38,624 nucleotides of DNA from Mycobacterium sp. D16Q13 (GTDB taxonomy: Bacteria > Actinomycetota > Actinomycetes > Mycobacteriales > Mycobacteriaceae). The stretch spans positions 1 through 38,624 of the forward strand of contig NZ_MAEW01000006.1 in the NCBI RefSeq assembly GCF_002013375.1, written 5' to 3'. Shown piece after piece: positions 24,748 through 32,851 of this stretch. Numbering within the stretch: the first letter of the stretch is position 1; every line of letters starts with the position of its first letter. Below the pieces are notes generated by a model. The model did not search any database. It was not told where the DNA came from and saw only the letters and a list, made by a program, of their open reading frames with translations. Made by a program: the position numbers and the translations under genes.

Positions 24748-25416
24748 TCAGTTGACCGGCACCTGCAGAATCGGGCGGTCCACACCCGCTCCGGGCCCAT
24801 CGAAATGCCACCACTCACCCGAGTACACCTGCAGCCCGCCGGCCTGCATGGCGCTGCGCAGGCGGGCCCGGTTGGCCTGCTGGTCCGCACTGACCCCGTC
24901 GGTCGCGTACGCGAGGGAGCGCGGGGAGAAATCGTCGAATCCGGTACCCATATCGACCAAGCCCCGCGCATTGGCCAGGGTGACGTCCACCGAGCGTCCG
25001 GCCTCGTGGCTGCGGGCGTACTGGCCGGGCTTGGCGACCCAGTTCGGGTTAGGCACTACCTGGAACATGCGGATCTGCACATCGTGCGGGCGGTAACAGT
25101 CCCAGAAGACGAGCCGCTCGCCGTTGGCGCGCAACGTGTCGGCGGCGGTCTTGAGGCCCGGCGCCATCGACTCGTGCACCAGGCAGCGGGCGTCGGCCGG
25201 GTACAGCTGCACACCGGTGAAGTTGTTGGTGGTGGCATAGCGCAGGTCGATGACCGCGTCGGGGACGACGCTGCGCACATCCAGCAGCCCGGCGGCGCGG
25301 GCGGCCTCGCTCACGGGCGGGACTCCGGGATCGGCGCTGGCGGGTGCGAACTGGCTCAGAGCGCACCCGAGACCGAGGGCGGCGTATCCGAGACCGAGGA
25401 TGAGACGCTTCATCAT
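24748..25416 (-). CDS. exported VanX-type D-Ala-D-Ala dipeptidase (M15D)
   Basis: A 222-residue protein with a signal peptide (MMKRLILGLGYAALGLGCALSQFAPASA) and an M15 peptidase domain. The zinc ligands and catalytic Glu are present: His137 and Asp144 in SHEAGRSVD, Glu201 and His204 in GEWWHFD; the substrate Arg is in CYRPHD. VanX-like enzymes hydrolyse D-Ala-D-Ala; exported forms may salvage or trim peptidoglycan dipeptides. A glycopeptide-resistance role is not supported, because vanH and vanA-type genes are absent here. ATG 25416 is chosen since GACAAT lies 6 nt upstream and the longer frame overlaps the divergent gene. A Cys at residue 18 is in the signal but does not make a good lipobox. 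Confidence 0.87.
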   Translation of the reverse strand: MMKRLILGLGYAALGLGCALSQFAPASADPGVPPVSEAARAAGLLDVRSVVPDAVIDLRYATTNNFTGVQLYPADARCLVHESMAPGLKTAADTLRANGERLVFWDCYRPHDVQIRMFQVVPNPNWVAKPGQYARSHEAGRSVDVTLANARGLVDMGTGFDDFSPRSLAYATDGVSADQQANRARLRSAMQAGGLQVYSGEWWHFDGPGAGVDRPILQVPVN

Positions 25417-25422
25417 CGTTTC

Positions 25423-25428
25423 ATTGTC
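25423..25428 (-). promoter_or_regulatory. -10 element of dipeptidase gene
   Basis: GACAAT on the minus strand, 6 nt before ATG 25416; leaderless. Confidence 0.4.
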
Positions 25429-25454
25429 CCCGGTGCGCTCACAGATTCGCGTAT

Positions 25455-25460
25455 TACGCT
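25455..25460 (+). promoter_or_regulatory. -10 element of catalase-family peroxidase gene
   Basis: TACGCT, 6 nt before GTG 25467; supports leaderless initiation at that GTG. Confidence 0.5.
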
Positions 25461-25466
25461 CGTTTC

Positions 25467-26501
25467 GTGGTCGCACACAAGCTAGACCGCCGCATGTTCC
25501 TGGGACTGGCCGCCGCCGGGGCAGTCACCGTGACGGGACTGGGTGGCTTCTTGGCCCTGGAGGGCCGGGGCGGCGTGCGACTGACCGGGCGCTCCTTCAT
25601 CGACCTGTTCGAGTCGACCGGAGGGAAATTCGTCGGGTATCGACGCAACCACGCCAAAGCTCTTGCGGTGTCGGGCCGTTTCGAAAGCAATGGCGCGGGC
25701 GCGGAAGTCTCCTCGGCGTCGGTGTTCGTCAAGGGCGTGCATCCTGTCGCCGGGCGGTTCTCGGTGGGCGGCCAGAATCCGCACCAGCCCGATACCGGCG
25801 CAGGACAGGCGCTGGCTCTGGAGTTTTCACTTCCCGACGGGCAGCAGTGGCGCACCGCGATGGCCGCCGCGCCGGTGTTCATGGCCCCGACGCCGGAGAT
25901 GTTTTACGGGCTGATCTCGGCACGGACCTCGGGTGACAAGGAGAAGGTGGCGGCGTTCCTGCGGGATAACCCCGCTGCGGCGGCCGCACAGAAGCTGATC
26001 GAGGCGGCACCCAAGGCCTCGTCGTTCGCGCAGGCCACCTATTCGAGCCTCAATACCTTCATCTTCGTCACCAAGGATGGCGCCCGGACTCCGGTGCGGT
26101 GGCGGGTAATTCCTGACGGGGACGAGGCCGGAACCCCGTCGAAGAACGGGCCCCATTGGATGTTCGAAGCGCTGGCCCAGCGGGTGCGTCGCGGTGAGCT
26201 GCGGTACCGGCTGCTGCTTCAGATCGGTATGCCGGGCGTGGATCAGACACATGACCCGACACTGCCCTGGCCTGCCGACCGCGAGCAGATCGATGCCGGA
26301 ACACTGGTGCTCAGCCACGCGATAGCCCAAGAGCAGGAACGCATCCGGGATACCAACTTCGATCCGACAGTGCTGCCCAACGGAATTGAGATATCCGATG
26401 ATCCGATCCTTGCGGCCCGCGCGGCCATCTATGCCGAGTCGTTCCGGCGCCGCGCGCGCGAGACCCCGGCGCCGGTGGAGCAGTTCGGGCAGGACAACTG
26501 A
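25467..26501 (+). CDS. catalase-family peroxidase (SrpA-like), Tat-type N-terminus
   Basis: A 344-residue haem protein of the small catalase-related peroxidase group (SrpA/YdjT-like), shorter than true catalases. The distal His is His62 in YRRNHAK; the proximal haem ligand is Tyr322 in RAAIYAESF, with Arg318 four residues before it. The N-terminus LDRRMFLGLAAAGAV has a twin-arginine followed by a hydrophobic stretch, so Tat export of the folded haem protein is likely. The next gene, a cytochrome b561, overlaps by 1 nt, suggesting a membrane electron donor for peroxide reduction. This pairing occurs in other bacteria. GTG 25467 is chosen from the leaderless -10. Confidence 0.87.
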   Translation: MVAHKLDRRMFLGLAAAGAVTVTGLGGFLALEGRGGVRLTGRSFIDLFESTGGKFVGYRRNHAKALAVSGRFESNGAGAEVSSASVFVKGVHPVAGRFSVGGQNPHQPDTGAGQALALEFSLPDGQQWRTAMAAAPVFMAPTPEMFYGLISARTSGDKEKVAAFLRDNPAAAAAQKLIEAAPKASSFAQATYSSLNTFIFVTKDGARTPVRWRVIPDGDEAGTPSKNGPHWMFEALAQRVRRGELRYRLLLQIGMPGVDQTHDPTLPWPADREQIDAGTLVLSHAIAQEQERIRDTNFDPTVLPNGIEISDDPILAARAAIYAESFRRRARETPAPVEQFGQDN

Positions 26502-27031
26502 TGACTGAATCCACGGGTGTCGAGCGTTTCGGACTGGCGGCGCAGCTTCTGCATTGGCTGATGGCGGTTTCGATCATCACGATGTTGGTGCTCGGCGCGC
26601 TGCTCGTCGGATCGTTGGGCGACTATCCAATGGTGCTGGCCTGGCATAAGGCCGTGGGCGTGGTGGTGTTGGTGCTCGCGGTACTGCGCCTCGGGAACCG
26701 GATCTGGCACAAGCCGCCGCCGCTATCCCTCGCCCAGCCGGAGCGCTTCATAGCGGCCGGTTCCGAGCTCGCCATGTACACGCTGTTCCTGGCGCAACCG
26801 GTGATCGGTTGGGCGCTGGTGTCGGCGTCCGGGGTCCCGGTCCAGGTCGCCGGACTGCATTTTCCGTCGATCGTGCCCACCAGCATCGGGTGGTACGGCG
26901 TGCTGCGCGAGGCACACGCGTGGGTGGCGTACGCGTTGCTCGCCTGCATAGTTGCCCATGTCAGCGCCGTGCTGTTTCACACGATCGGGTTGCGGGACGG
27001 ACTGCTGGCCAGAATGCTTCCGCGCCACTAG
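26501..27031 (+). CDS. cytochrome b561
   Basis: A 176-residue di-haem membrane cytochrome of the bacterial CybB type, with four hydrophobic helices: 16-36 (LLHWLMAVSIITMLVLGALL), 48-62, 88-106 and 135-160. The His ligands are in the expected helices: LLHWLM (helix 1), AWHKAVG (helix 2), and EAHAWVAY plus IVAHVSAVLFH (helix 4). It would pass electrons from quinol. Its ATG overlaps the stop of the catalase-family peroxidase gene (TGATG), so it is translationally coupled and probably serves as the peroxidase's electron donor. The function of the pair is inferred from the overlap and from similar pairs elsewhere. Confidence 0.88.
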   Translation: MTESTGVERFGLAAQLLHWLMAVSIITMLVLGALLVGSLGDYPMVLAWHKAVGVVVLVLAVLRLGNRIWHKPPPLSLAQPERFIAAGSELAMYTLFLAQPVIGWALVSASGVPVQVAGLHFPSIVPTSIGWYGVLREAHAWVAYALLACIVAHVSAVLFHTIGLRDGLLARMLPRH

Positions 27032-27076
27032 CAGCCAAAATGGCCGGGGCTGCGCCAATCACCCAGGTACAACCAT

Positions 27077-27082
27077 TATCGT
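27077..27082 (+). promoter_or_regulatory. -10 element of GH16 gene
   Basis: TATCGT, 6 nt before GTG 27089, which fixes that codon as the leaderless start over ATG 27098. Confidence 0.5.
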
Positions 27083-27088
27083 TTCGGG

Positions 27089-27922
27089 GTGCCCGAAATG
27101 GATCGCCGTAAGTTGATACTGACCATGGGCTTCGGCATTGCCGCAGCTGCCCTGCCCCTCGCCACGGCCCAGGCCGACCCGAGACGTCAGCCCGCAGCGC
27201 CGCCCGATGCCCAAACGGCCGGTTTTGTCTTCCGCGACGAGTTCGACGGCCCCGCCGGTTCTGCCCCCGACGGCTCCAAGTGGGTGGCCGCGAAGTTCCG
27301 CGAGAAGATCAAGAACCCCGTGTTCTGGGACCGCCCCGAGAACATGGGCGAGTACCGCGACAGCCGCACCAACATCTTCCTCGACGGAAAATCCAACCTG
27401 GTGATCCGCGCGACGAAGGAAGGCAACAAGTACTTCAGCGGCAAGCTGCACGGCACCTTCCGCGGCGGTATCGGCCACACCTTCGAGGCGCGCATCAAGT
27501 TCAACTGCCTGACCGATGGCGCCTGGCCGGCGTGGTGGCTGCTGAACGACAACCCCGAGCGCGGCGGCGAGATCGACCTCGTGGAGTGGTACGGCAACCG
27601 TGACTGGCCCTCGGGCACCACGATCCACGCGCGCCTGGACGGCACCTCGTTCGAGACGCTGCCGATGCCGGTGGACAACAACTGGCACACCTGGCGCTGC
27701 ACCTGGACCGATGCCGGGCTGTACTTCTGGATGGACTACCACGACGGCATGGAGCCGTACCTGACGGTGGACGCGAATTCCCTTGACGATTGGCCGTTTA
27801 ACGACCCGGGCTACACCCTGCAGCCCATGCTGAACCTGGCGGTTTCCGGTTCCGGCGGCGGCGATCCGTCGGGTGGTTCCTACCCGGCCGAGATGCTCGT
27901 CGACTACGTGCGGGTCTGGTAG
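27089..27922 (+). CDS. secreted GH16 beta-glucanase-like protein (Rv0315 type)
   Basis: A 277-residue exported glycoside hydrolase family 16 protein. The N-terminus has RR followed by a hydrophobic stretch (MDRRKLILTMGFGIAAAALPLATAQA), a Tat or Sec signal. The catalytic GEIDLVEW (E-x-D-x-x-E) motif is intact, with WPAWWLL before it and the C-terminal strand MLVDYVRVW typical of the jelly-roll end. It corresponds to mycobacterial Rv0315, which has been described as a beta-1,3-glucanase-like antigen. Substrate is probably a beta-1,3-glucan, perhaps from fungi or hosts. It is 57 bp after cytochrome b561 but has its own promoter. Ends 26 bp before the convergent six-Cys protein gene. Confidence 0.9.
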   Translation: MPEMDRRKLILTMGFGIAAAALPLATAQADPRRQPAAPPDAQTAGFVFRDEFDGPAGSAPDGSKWVAAKFREKIKNPVFWDRPENMGEYRDSRTNIFLDGKSNLVIRATKEGNKYFSGKLHGTFRGGIGHTFEARIKFNCLTDGAWPAWWLLNDNPERGGEIDLVEWYGNRDWPSGTTIHARLDGTSFETLPMPVDNNWHTWRCTWTDAGLYFWMDYHDGMEPYLTVDANSLDDWPFNDPGYTLQPMLNLAVSGSGGGDPSGGSYPAEMLVDYVRVW

Positions 27923-27929
27923 ATCTGTT

Positions 27930-27946
27930 CTGTTCGTCTTGAACAG
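27930..27946. terminator. possible hairpin between convergent genes
   Basis: CTGTTC-GTCTT-GAACAG, a 6-bp stem in the 26-bp gap between GH16 and the convergent secreted protein gene. No T-tract follows on either strand, so an intrinsic terminator is doubtful. Confidence 0.3.
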
Positions 27947-27948
27947 GG

Positions 27949-28473
27949 TTAGAAGAGAAGGCTGTTGCCGTCCTGGCGCAGCACGAAACCGCGCTGCTCA
28001 GGCTGACTGTTATCGCTGCACGCGGTGAAATCGGGCCCGACCGCGCACGTCAACCCGTTGTATTCGATCTTGTGCCCCGAGGGCAAGATCGAACTATCAG
28101 GGGCCTGGCAGTAAGTGGGCGCCGGTTGAAAATATGCCGGACGTGCTGGGGCTGCGTCGTTACTGATCATCTGACCACAAGAGGAAGCAGGCAGCGTTCC
28201 TGCATACGAGTATCCAGGTAACTGCTTGCCGAAGCAGCCTACGTGCCAGCCGTTCATCGAACAGGTATATCCGAATGGGGTCGAGAATCGCACCGCCTTG
28301 TCGGTTGAACGCGAGAGCGGTAGCGGGTACTGAAGCGGGCTGTCCGAAACGAAGCCCGATACATCAGGGAAACCGGGAGGCTCAGCGTGAGCCACGTCGG
28401 CCATCGCCAGAACAAAAGCAGCCGGTATAGCAAAAACCGTAGCAAGGCGTCTGATTCGCTTCACAACTCCCAT
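27949..28473 (-). CDS. six-cysteine secreted protein, function unknown
   Basis: A 174-residue protein with a signal peptide (GVVKRIRRLATVFAIPAAFV then VAHA, cleavage near HA|EPP) and a mature domain with six Cys in YTCSMNGWHVGC, SSCGQM, TYCQAP, LTCAVG and TACSDN, likely three disulfides. It resembles small exported mycobacterial proteins of unknown role; no catalytic motif is seen. Start at 28473 is preferred because GGAGGA lies about 10 nt upstream; the earlier ATG 28491 includes that ribosome site in its own codons. It begins 22 bp after the 1132-residue membrane protein gene ends, so the two form an operon and may act together at the cell surface. Confidence 0.75.
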   Translation of the reverse strand: MGVVKRIRRLATVFAIPAAFVLAMADVAHAEPPGFPDVSGFVSDSPLQYPLPLSRSTDKAVRFSTPFGYTCSMNGWHVGCFGKQLPGYSYAGTLPASSCGQMISNDAAPARPAYFQPAPTYCQAPDSSILPSGHKIEYNGLTCAVGPDFTACSDNSQPEQRGFVLRQDGNSLLF

Positions 28474-28495
28474 ATCGGTGTATTCCTCCATTTCG

Positions 28496-31400
28496 TTAGG
28501 ACGGGCCGATGTTCACGGTGTACAAGAGGGTGCGGTATGCACGGGTCGGGTCAGTGACCCATTGACTTGCGAGAAACGTCAGCGTCGAGCCATTTCCGTT
28601 GGGTACCACCGAGAGGACTTCTGGGCCATAGGGCTGCAGGAGCTGGTTAGCGGCACTGGACAAGAACGGATCGTTCGGCAACGGGTTGGCATTGCCGTTA
28701 TTGATCAAAGGAATCATCTCACCGCTAACGAGTTGCTGCGGTGTCTGGCCCACCTTGATACCGACAGCGTTGTTCAACCCTCCAGAATCAAGGAGTCCGT
28801 AACCGCCACCAGGCAGTGCAAATACTTGATTTTCGCGTCCGCCCCCACCGGCGATCTGTCCGAGGTCGGTCCATTTTGTGGGATCTAGCCAACCGTCGCT
28901 TCCGGTCTTTGGGGTAAGCCAAGCATGCCGCGGCCCATCCGTCCCGATGTTTCCCACAGCCAGCATCTGACCGTCGGGGGTAGCCGCACCGGACAGCTGG
29001 GAGATCCCGTTAATGGCCGTTGGCGCGGCATTCGGATTCGCGGCGTTATATGCCCAAGTGAAGTTCGAAACGAATTCGCTTGAACCTGGCGAGGGGGTTT
29101 GTGAGGCAAAGACAAGGTCTTGACCGCCACCCAAATCAGCTTTCCCCGTGGGCAGCAGACGCGACGAAGGGTCGCGAGGGGAACCATCAGGATTGTTGGC
29201 AGGAGGAGCCACCCGAACAGGATTGCCCGTCGCTGTCTTCCCATCCTGGCTGGCCGGAATCCGGTACATACCACCCTTGCCGCCGCGATCTGCGCCAGCA
29301 GTCTCGTAGTAGTCGCCGGTCCATATCTGGCCGTTTGAGTAGGTTCCCAGGTCGAACGAATCGCCCTTGGTTGGGGCGACCTTCTCGAAACTGTCGTTGA
29401 TCGACGGCACGTGTGGATCGGCGAATGTCTTCTGCTGAGTAACCCCTACCCGGTTCAAGGAAGAGACGTCCACGTTCTGACGCGGAGGAGTGCCCTCAAC
29501 GCCTTTCACGATGCGCGGGGCGTCAACCCGGCCCTGGCCGCCGGGGTCATTAACTACAGACGGCATCCCCTGAGGTTTTGCGGCAGGAGCTTGCGGAGCC
29601 GGATTCATCTGTGCAATCCCGCCCGAAGTCCCCGGACTCGGTGCAGGTGGCGACGGGGCAGCACCTTGTGGCGCGGACATAGAGGTCGCAGTGCCCTCTG
29701 GCAGCCCACCCGACCCCATGCTGCTTACCGAGTTGACCGCGCCCGCTCCCTGCGAGGTGAGCTGTGCGCCTTGGCCGACCATGTCAGTCACCTGCGACGC
29801 CTGGCCATTGAGCTTGGCGATCTGCTCCATCTGCGGTTTCAGTTGCGGGTTGGCATCTCCGACGGCTTGAGCGGCCTGGTCGGCCTCTTTCTGGGCGGTC
29901 TTCAGGATCTGCGAGCCGCTGTTGACCGCATCGGCGGTGCCTTGAATACCTTGGGAGACACCCTGAACCAACGTGATGGCGTCCTGCGGATTCACTGCGC
30001 CTGACTGGGCCGAAGATGCCAGCGAAGCACCGGCCTGCGCCGCGGAGCCGAAGCCCTGTGCGGCCTGGCCCGAGGACTGCGCAATGCCCTGCCCGGACTG
30101 CACGTATGTCTGCACATCATCGGGAAGCCCTTGCACCGCTTGCGATGCGTCCTGCCCAAGAGCCTGGGTGTCCGGGCCCTGTTCCTGTTCGTCTTGCTTG
30201 CGGCGGCGCGTGGAGGCCACACCCATCAACAGGGCTGCTAGATCGTTGTCGCCGGACTGCTTATCGCGGTCTTGCTGCTCTTGCTGATCACGGTCCTTCT
30301 TGTCGTCCTTGGACGGGAACTTGGGCGGCTGCTGCTTTTGGTTCTGCTTGTTCTGTTGCTGCAGCTGTTTGGTCAGGTCGTCGATCTGCTGACGTTCCTG
30401 GCCGGTCTGCTTCTGCCGGTCCTGCAGCTGGCGGGTCAGATCATCAATCTTCTGCTGATCCGACGACTGGTTTGACTGCTGACCAGAGTTGTTCTGTTCT
30501 GGCGGCTGCTGGGACGCCTGCTGCGGCTGTTGCGCCGGCTGCTGCACACCCTGATTCGGCTGCGCGCCTTGCGATCCCGAGTTGGCCTGGCCACCGTTGT
30601 ATTCCGGATTCGGAGCACCCGGTCCTTGGGTGTACGGGGTCGCGTTTTGGTAGTTGGGCAGCTGCTCGCCATTGGCTGCGCGTTGCCACGAGCCGTCAGC
30701 GTTCTGTCCCTGCTGCGGGGACCCCGCGTTGTTCGAGGTCGCCCCCTGACTGGGCTGCTGGTTGTAGATGCTCACGCCATTGTTCTGGTCCAGGCTCGGG
30801 TATCCAGAGTTCGAGCCCTGGTAGTCAGGCATCTGCTGCCCACCTTGACTCGGCGGCTGGAACATCTGCCCACCCCCCGGCGGGCCGTCACTACCGCCCG
30901 GTCCACCACAATCCGGCGGGCACGCCGCGTGCGCCTGCGGCACCGTCGCCGGGGTAAACCACCCCAACCCCAAACCACCAGCCGAGAACATCAACACCGC
31001 AACAACACCCGCGGTCGCCGCAGTCTTCTGCGAAGCATCTGTAGCCCACTTCCACAGGCCGCCAAGGCCTTTCCACCAGCCCAGATTCGAACCGATCGCC
31101 CATAGCAGCACAAAGGCAATGGCCCCCACAGCGGGGAACACGTCCGGGCCAGTGATCCACACATACAACCGCGGAGTAATCCCGGCAGTCAGCAGCACCA
31201 ACCCCAAACCACCGCCAACAAGGGCGGCGACCAGGCCGGGATGCCACAACGCTTCCTGCGCTCCGGCCTTGTCTGCTGAGCGGTCGCGTTCGAGTAGCAG
31301 TCCTGCATCAGCCAGCACCTCTTTGGCCAAGCCGGTCAGGTACTTGCCGCCGGTAAACAAGGCGGCTCCCGCCGCGACGGCGACAAGCATCTGGCCAACC

Positions 31401-31894
31401 CCGAACAGCACAGACCATTGGCGCTCACCGGTGAGGTTCTGCCACCAGCTGGTGTAACCACCCCGGAAGACCCACCACATCGCCAACGACCCGGCGATCA
31501 CACCGAGAGCCGCAATGACCGCGCGCACTGACTCGGAGCAGCGGCCCGTCACCGCGTCGGATACCGCGGCGGTCACGGGCCTGGCTCCCCACAGCGCCAG
31601 CTTGACGCCGCCACCGAGAGCAGTCATGCCCAGCAGCAACAGCCCGGCCCAACCGACCAGCTCGGCAGCACCATCCCCGCTGCGGTACAGGTTGTGGAGC
31701 GCGGCGACCGCACCGACCACCAGCGCCGAGCCGACAGCGAAGGATGCCAGGCGACGACCGTTGTCGGCACTAGCATCATCGCGCGATTCAAGATCACGAT
31801 CAGGCAACTCATCGGTCGCAACAGATCGGGCCGCTTGGCTGTGCCGCCCTACCGCTGCTGTCAGTTGCTCCGTGGATGCTTTGTATCCGGCCAC
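28496..31894 (-). CDS. large polytopic membrane protein with Gln/Pro-rich stalk and C-terminal repeat domain
   Basis: A 1132-residue protein I do not recognise. Residues about 50-330 hold seven hydrophobic segments, the last ending in a PQAHAACPPDCGGPGG turn. Then comes a long Gly/Pro/Gln/Asn-rich region with a 21-residue, three-heptad repeat (IDDLTRQLQ ... IDDLTKQLQ) and basic KDDKKDRD patches, then an Ala/Gln/Ser-rich helical stretch. The last 290 residues contain about five strand-rich units (GQIWTGDYYE, DLVFASQTPS, GQMLAVGNIG, NQVFALPGGG, STLTFLASQW) suggestive of a small beta-propeller. With seven membrane passes the stalk and repeat domain would be outside. GTG 31894 follows GGGGA by 5 nt. 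Third-position GC is lower than in neighbours; likely accessory. Confidence 0.8.
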   Translation of the reverse strand: MAGYKASTEQLTAAVGRHSQAARSVATDELPDRDLESRDDASADNGRRLASFAVGSALVVGAVAALHNLYRSGDGAAELVGWAGLLLLGMTALGGGVKLALWGARPVTAAVSDAVTGRCSESVRAVIAALGVIAGSLAMWWVFRGGYTSWWQNLTGERQWSVLFGVGQMLVAVAAGAALFTGGKYLTGLAKEVLADAGLLLERDRSADKAGAQEALWHPGLVAALVGGGLGLVLLTAGITPRLYVWITGPDVFPAVGAIAFVLLWAIGSNLGWWKGLGGLWKWATDASQKTAATAGVVAVLMFSAGGLGLGWFTPATVPQAHAACPPDCGGPGGSDGPPGGGQMFQPPSQGGQQMPDYQGSNSGYPSLDQNNGVSIYNQQPSQGATSNNAGSPQQGQNADGSWQRAANGEQLPNYQNATPYTQGPGAPNPEYNGGQANSGSQGAQPNQGVQQPAQQPQQASQQPPEQNNSGQQSNQSSDQQKIDDLTRQLQDRQKQTGQERQQIDDLTKQLQQQNKQNQKQQPPKFPSKDDKKDRDQQEQQDRDKQSGDNDLAALLMGVASTRRRKQDEQEQGPDTQALGQDASQAVQGLPDDVQTYVQSGQGIAQSSGQAAQGFGSAAQAGASLASSAQSGAVNPQDAITLVQGVSQGIQGTADAVNSGSQILKTAQKEADQAAQAVGDANPQLKPQMEQIAKLNGQASQVTDMVGQGAQLTSQGAGAVNSVSSMGSGGLPEGTATSMSAPQGAAPSPPAPSPGTSGGIAQMNPAPQAPAAKPQGMPSVVNDPGGQGRVDAPRIVKGVEGTPPRQNVDVSSLNRVGVTQQKTFADPHVPSINDSFEKVAPTKGDSFDLGTYSNGQIWTGDYYETAGADRGGKGGMYRIPASQDGKTATGNPVRVAPPANNPDGSPRDPSSRLLPTGKADLGGGQDLVFASQTPSPGSSEFVSNFTWAYNAANPNAAPTAINGISQLSGAATPDGQMLAVGNIGTDGPRHAWLTPKTGSDGWLDPTKWTDLGQIAGGGGRENQVFALPGGGYGLLDSGGLNNAVGIKVGQTPQQLVSGEMIPLINNGNANPLPNDPFLSSAANQLLQPYGPEVLSVVPNGNGSTLTFLASQWVTDPTRAYRTLLYTVNIGPS

Positions 31895-32851
31895 AATCGT
31901 CCCCGTCGTTTCTAAGCAAATAACTCGTGGAATCAAGAGTACCGACCAATACCGACAGCCGTCCACCTCCACAGCAAACTCGAAATTGGATTATCACTGA
32001 ACGTCACCTGGCACGCCGCTTCCCCCACCGATCCGAAGAGCCGGCCTGTCCGGCCACATCTCGTTGGTCCTGGCTACAACGTCATGGCATGGCTCCGGCT
32101 GGTCGGTGGCGCGGCGGAAGCGTCGCCTCGGTGGCGGCCAGTGCGCGTGGCGCTGGTGGCGCGTGAGGGTTCCGGTGCTCCGTGCGGCCGCCGGAAAGTC
32201 GGCACTGCCGCGTGCTCTCGCTGGACGCTATGTGTACCTCGGTGTAGACCGGCCGCGTTCATCGAAAAGCAACATCTGATGCCGAATGTGCATATAGGTT
32301 CGGCAGCGAGGTCGCGGTGGCCGTCGAAGGAGAACAAGTTGGCGCAGTTCACCAATGATGGTTTGGCAACCGTCAAGTCCAGCGAGTGGGCGCGGATCTT
32401 CTACATCATTTCCTACCGGTTCGCTCGTCCAGTGATACGACATCTGGTGCTCGGCGGGGGAAGCGACCCGTCTCCTTACAGCTCGTGGTTTTAGGGAGGC
32501 GAGTCAACAAGCTCGTGCGACTCCAACGGCTACTCCCTCTAGGGGGAGTACACGTAGTGGTGATCAAGACCGCGGCGAATAGCGAGACTGCACGCCGCAG
32601 CCGAACCCTTTCCAGGAGTTCGTTGTTGGTCTCCGTAGATCCGTATGGCCCTACAGTTCAATCCCGGGCGCGCGTCAGACCGACCCCGACCTGTAATGCC
32701 CACTTGTTGCCCTTACCAAAGCAACTATCGACATGCGTCTGCCGACATTGCACGACCCGATCAGCGGCTAGCCAACTGTGGTCACTGCTGACCCCCAAGT
32801 CAGCGATAGTAGACCTCGGATTACACGAAATGCAGGCAGCACCGTCACGCA
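31895..32851. other. 957-bp intergenic stretch, mostly non-coding
   Basis: Upstream of the large membrane protein gene. The part from 32000 to 32270 is GC-rich with several overlapping short frames and looks like decayed coding DNA; the remainder is less GC-rich than the genes around it. The only frame with a good ribosome site is the 51-codon ORF at 32339-32494. A short hairpin, ACTCCC-TCTAGG-GGGAGT, lies near 32531-32550 without a T-tract. No tRNA, transposase or inverted terminal repeats were found. The promoter of the membrane protein gene should lie at the left end, but no clear -35/-10 pair was fixed. Confidence 0.5.
32339..32494 (+). CDS. possible 51-residue protein
   Basis: A TTG start with AAGGAG 6 nt upstream opens a 51-codon frame (begins MAQFTNDGLATVKSSEWARI, ends SDPSPYSSWF). 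About 70% of its third positions are G or C, between coding and non-coding values for this genome. The centre (IFYIISYRFARPVIRHLVL) is hydrophobic with Arg/His, like a small membrane-associated peptide. No homologue is recognised. It could equally be chance. Confidence 0.3.
   Translation: MAQFTNDGLATVKSSEWARIFYIISYRFARPVIRHLVLGGGSDPSPYSSWF

Noticed and set aside
24748..25416. VanX-type dipeptidase as part of a glycopeptide-resistance cluster
   Set aside because: No vanH-, vanA- or vanRS-like genes are present; exported single-gene homologues are probably peptidoglycan salvage enzymes.
30272..30960. Plus-strand open frames across the Gln/Pro-rich stalk of the large membrane protein
   Set aside because: They are antisense to repetitive codons; Leu-rich or Ala/Ser-rich frames arise automatically opposite Gln/Pro-rich sequence.
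32660..32690. GTTCAATCC-like tRNA T-loop
   Set aside because: The flanking five bases cannot pair to form a T-stem and no acceptor or anticodon arm could be built around it.
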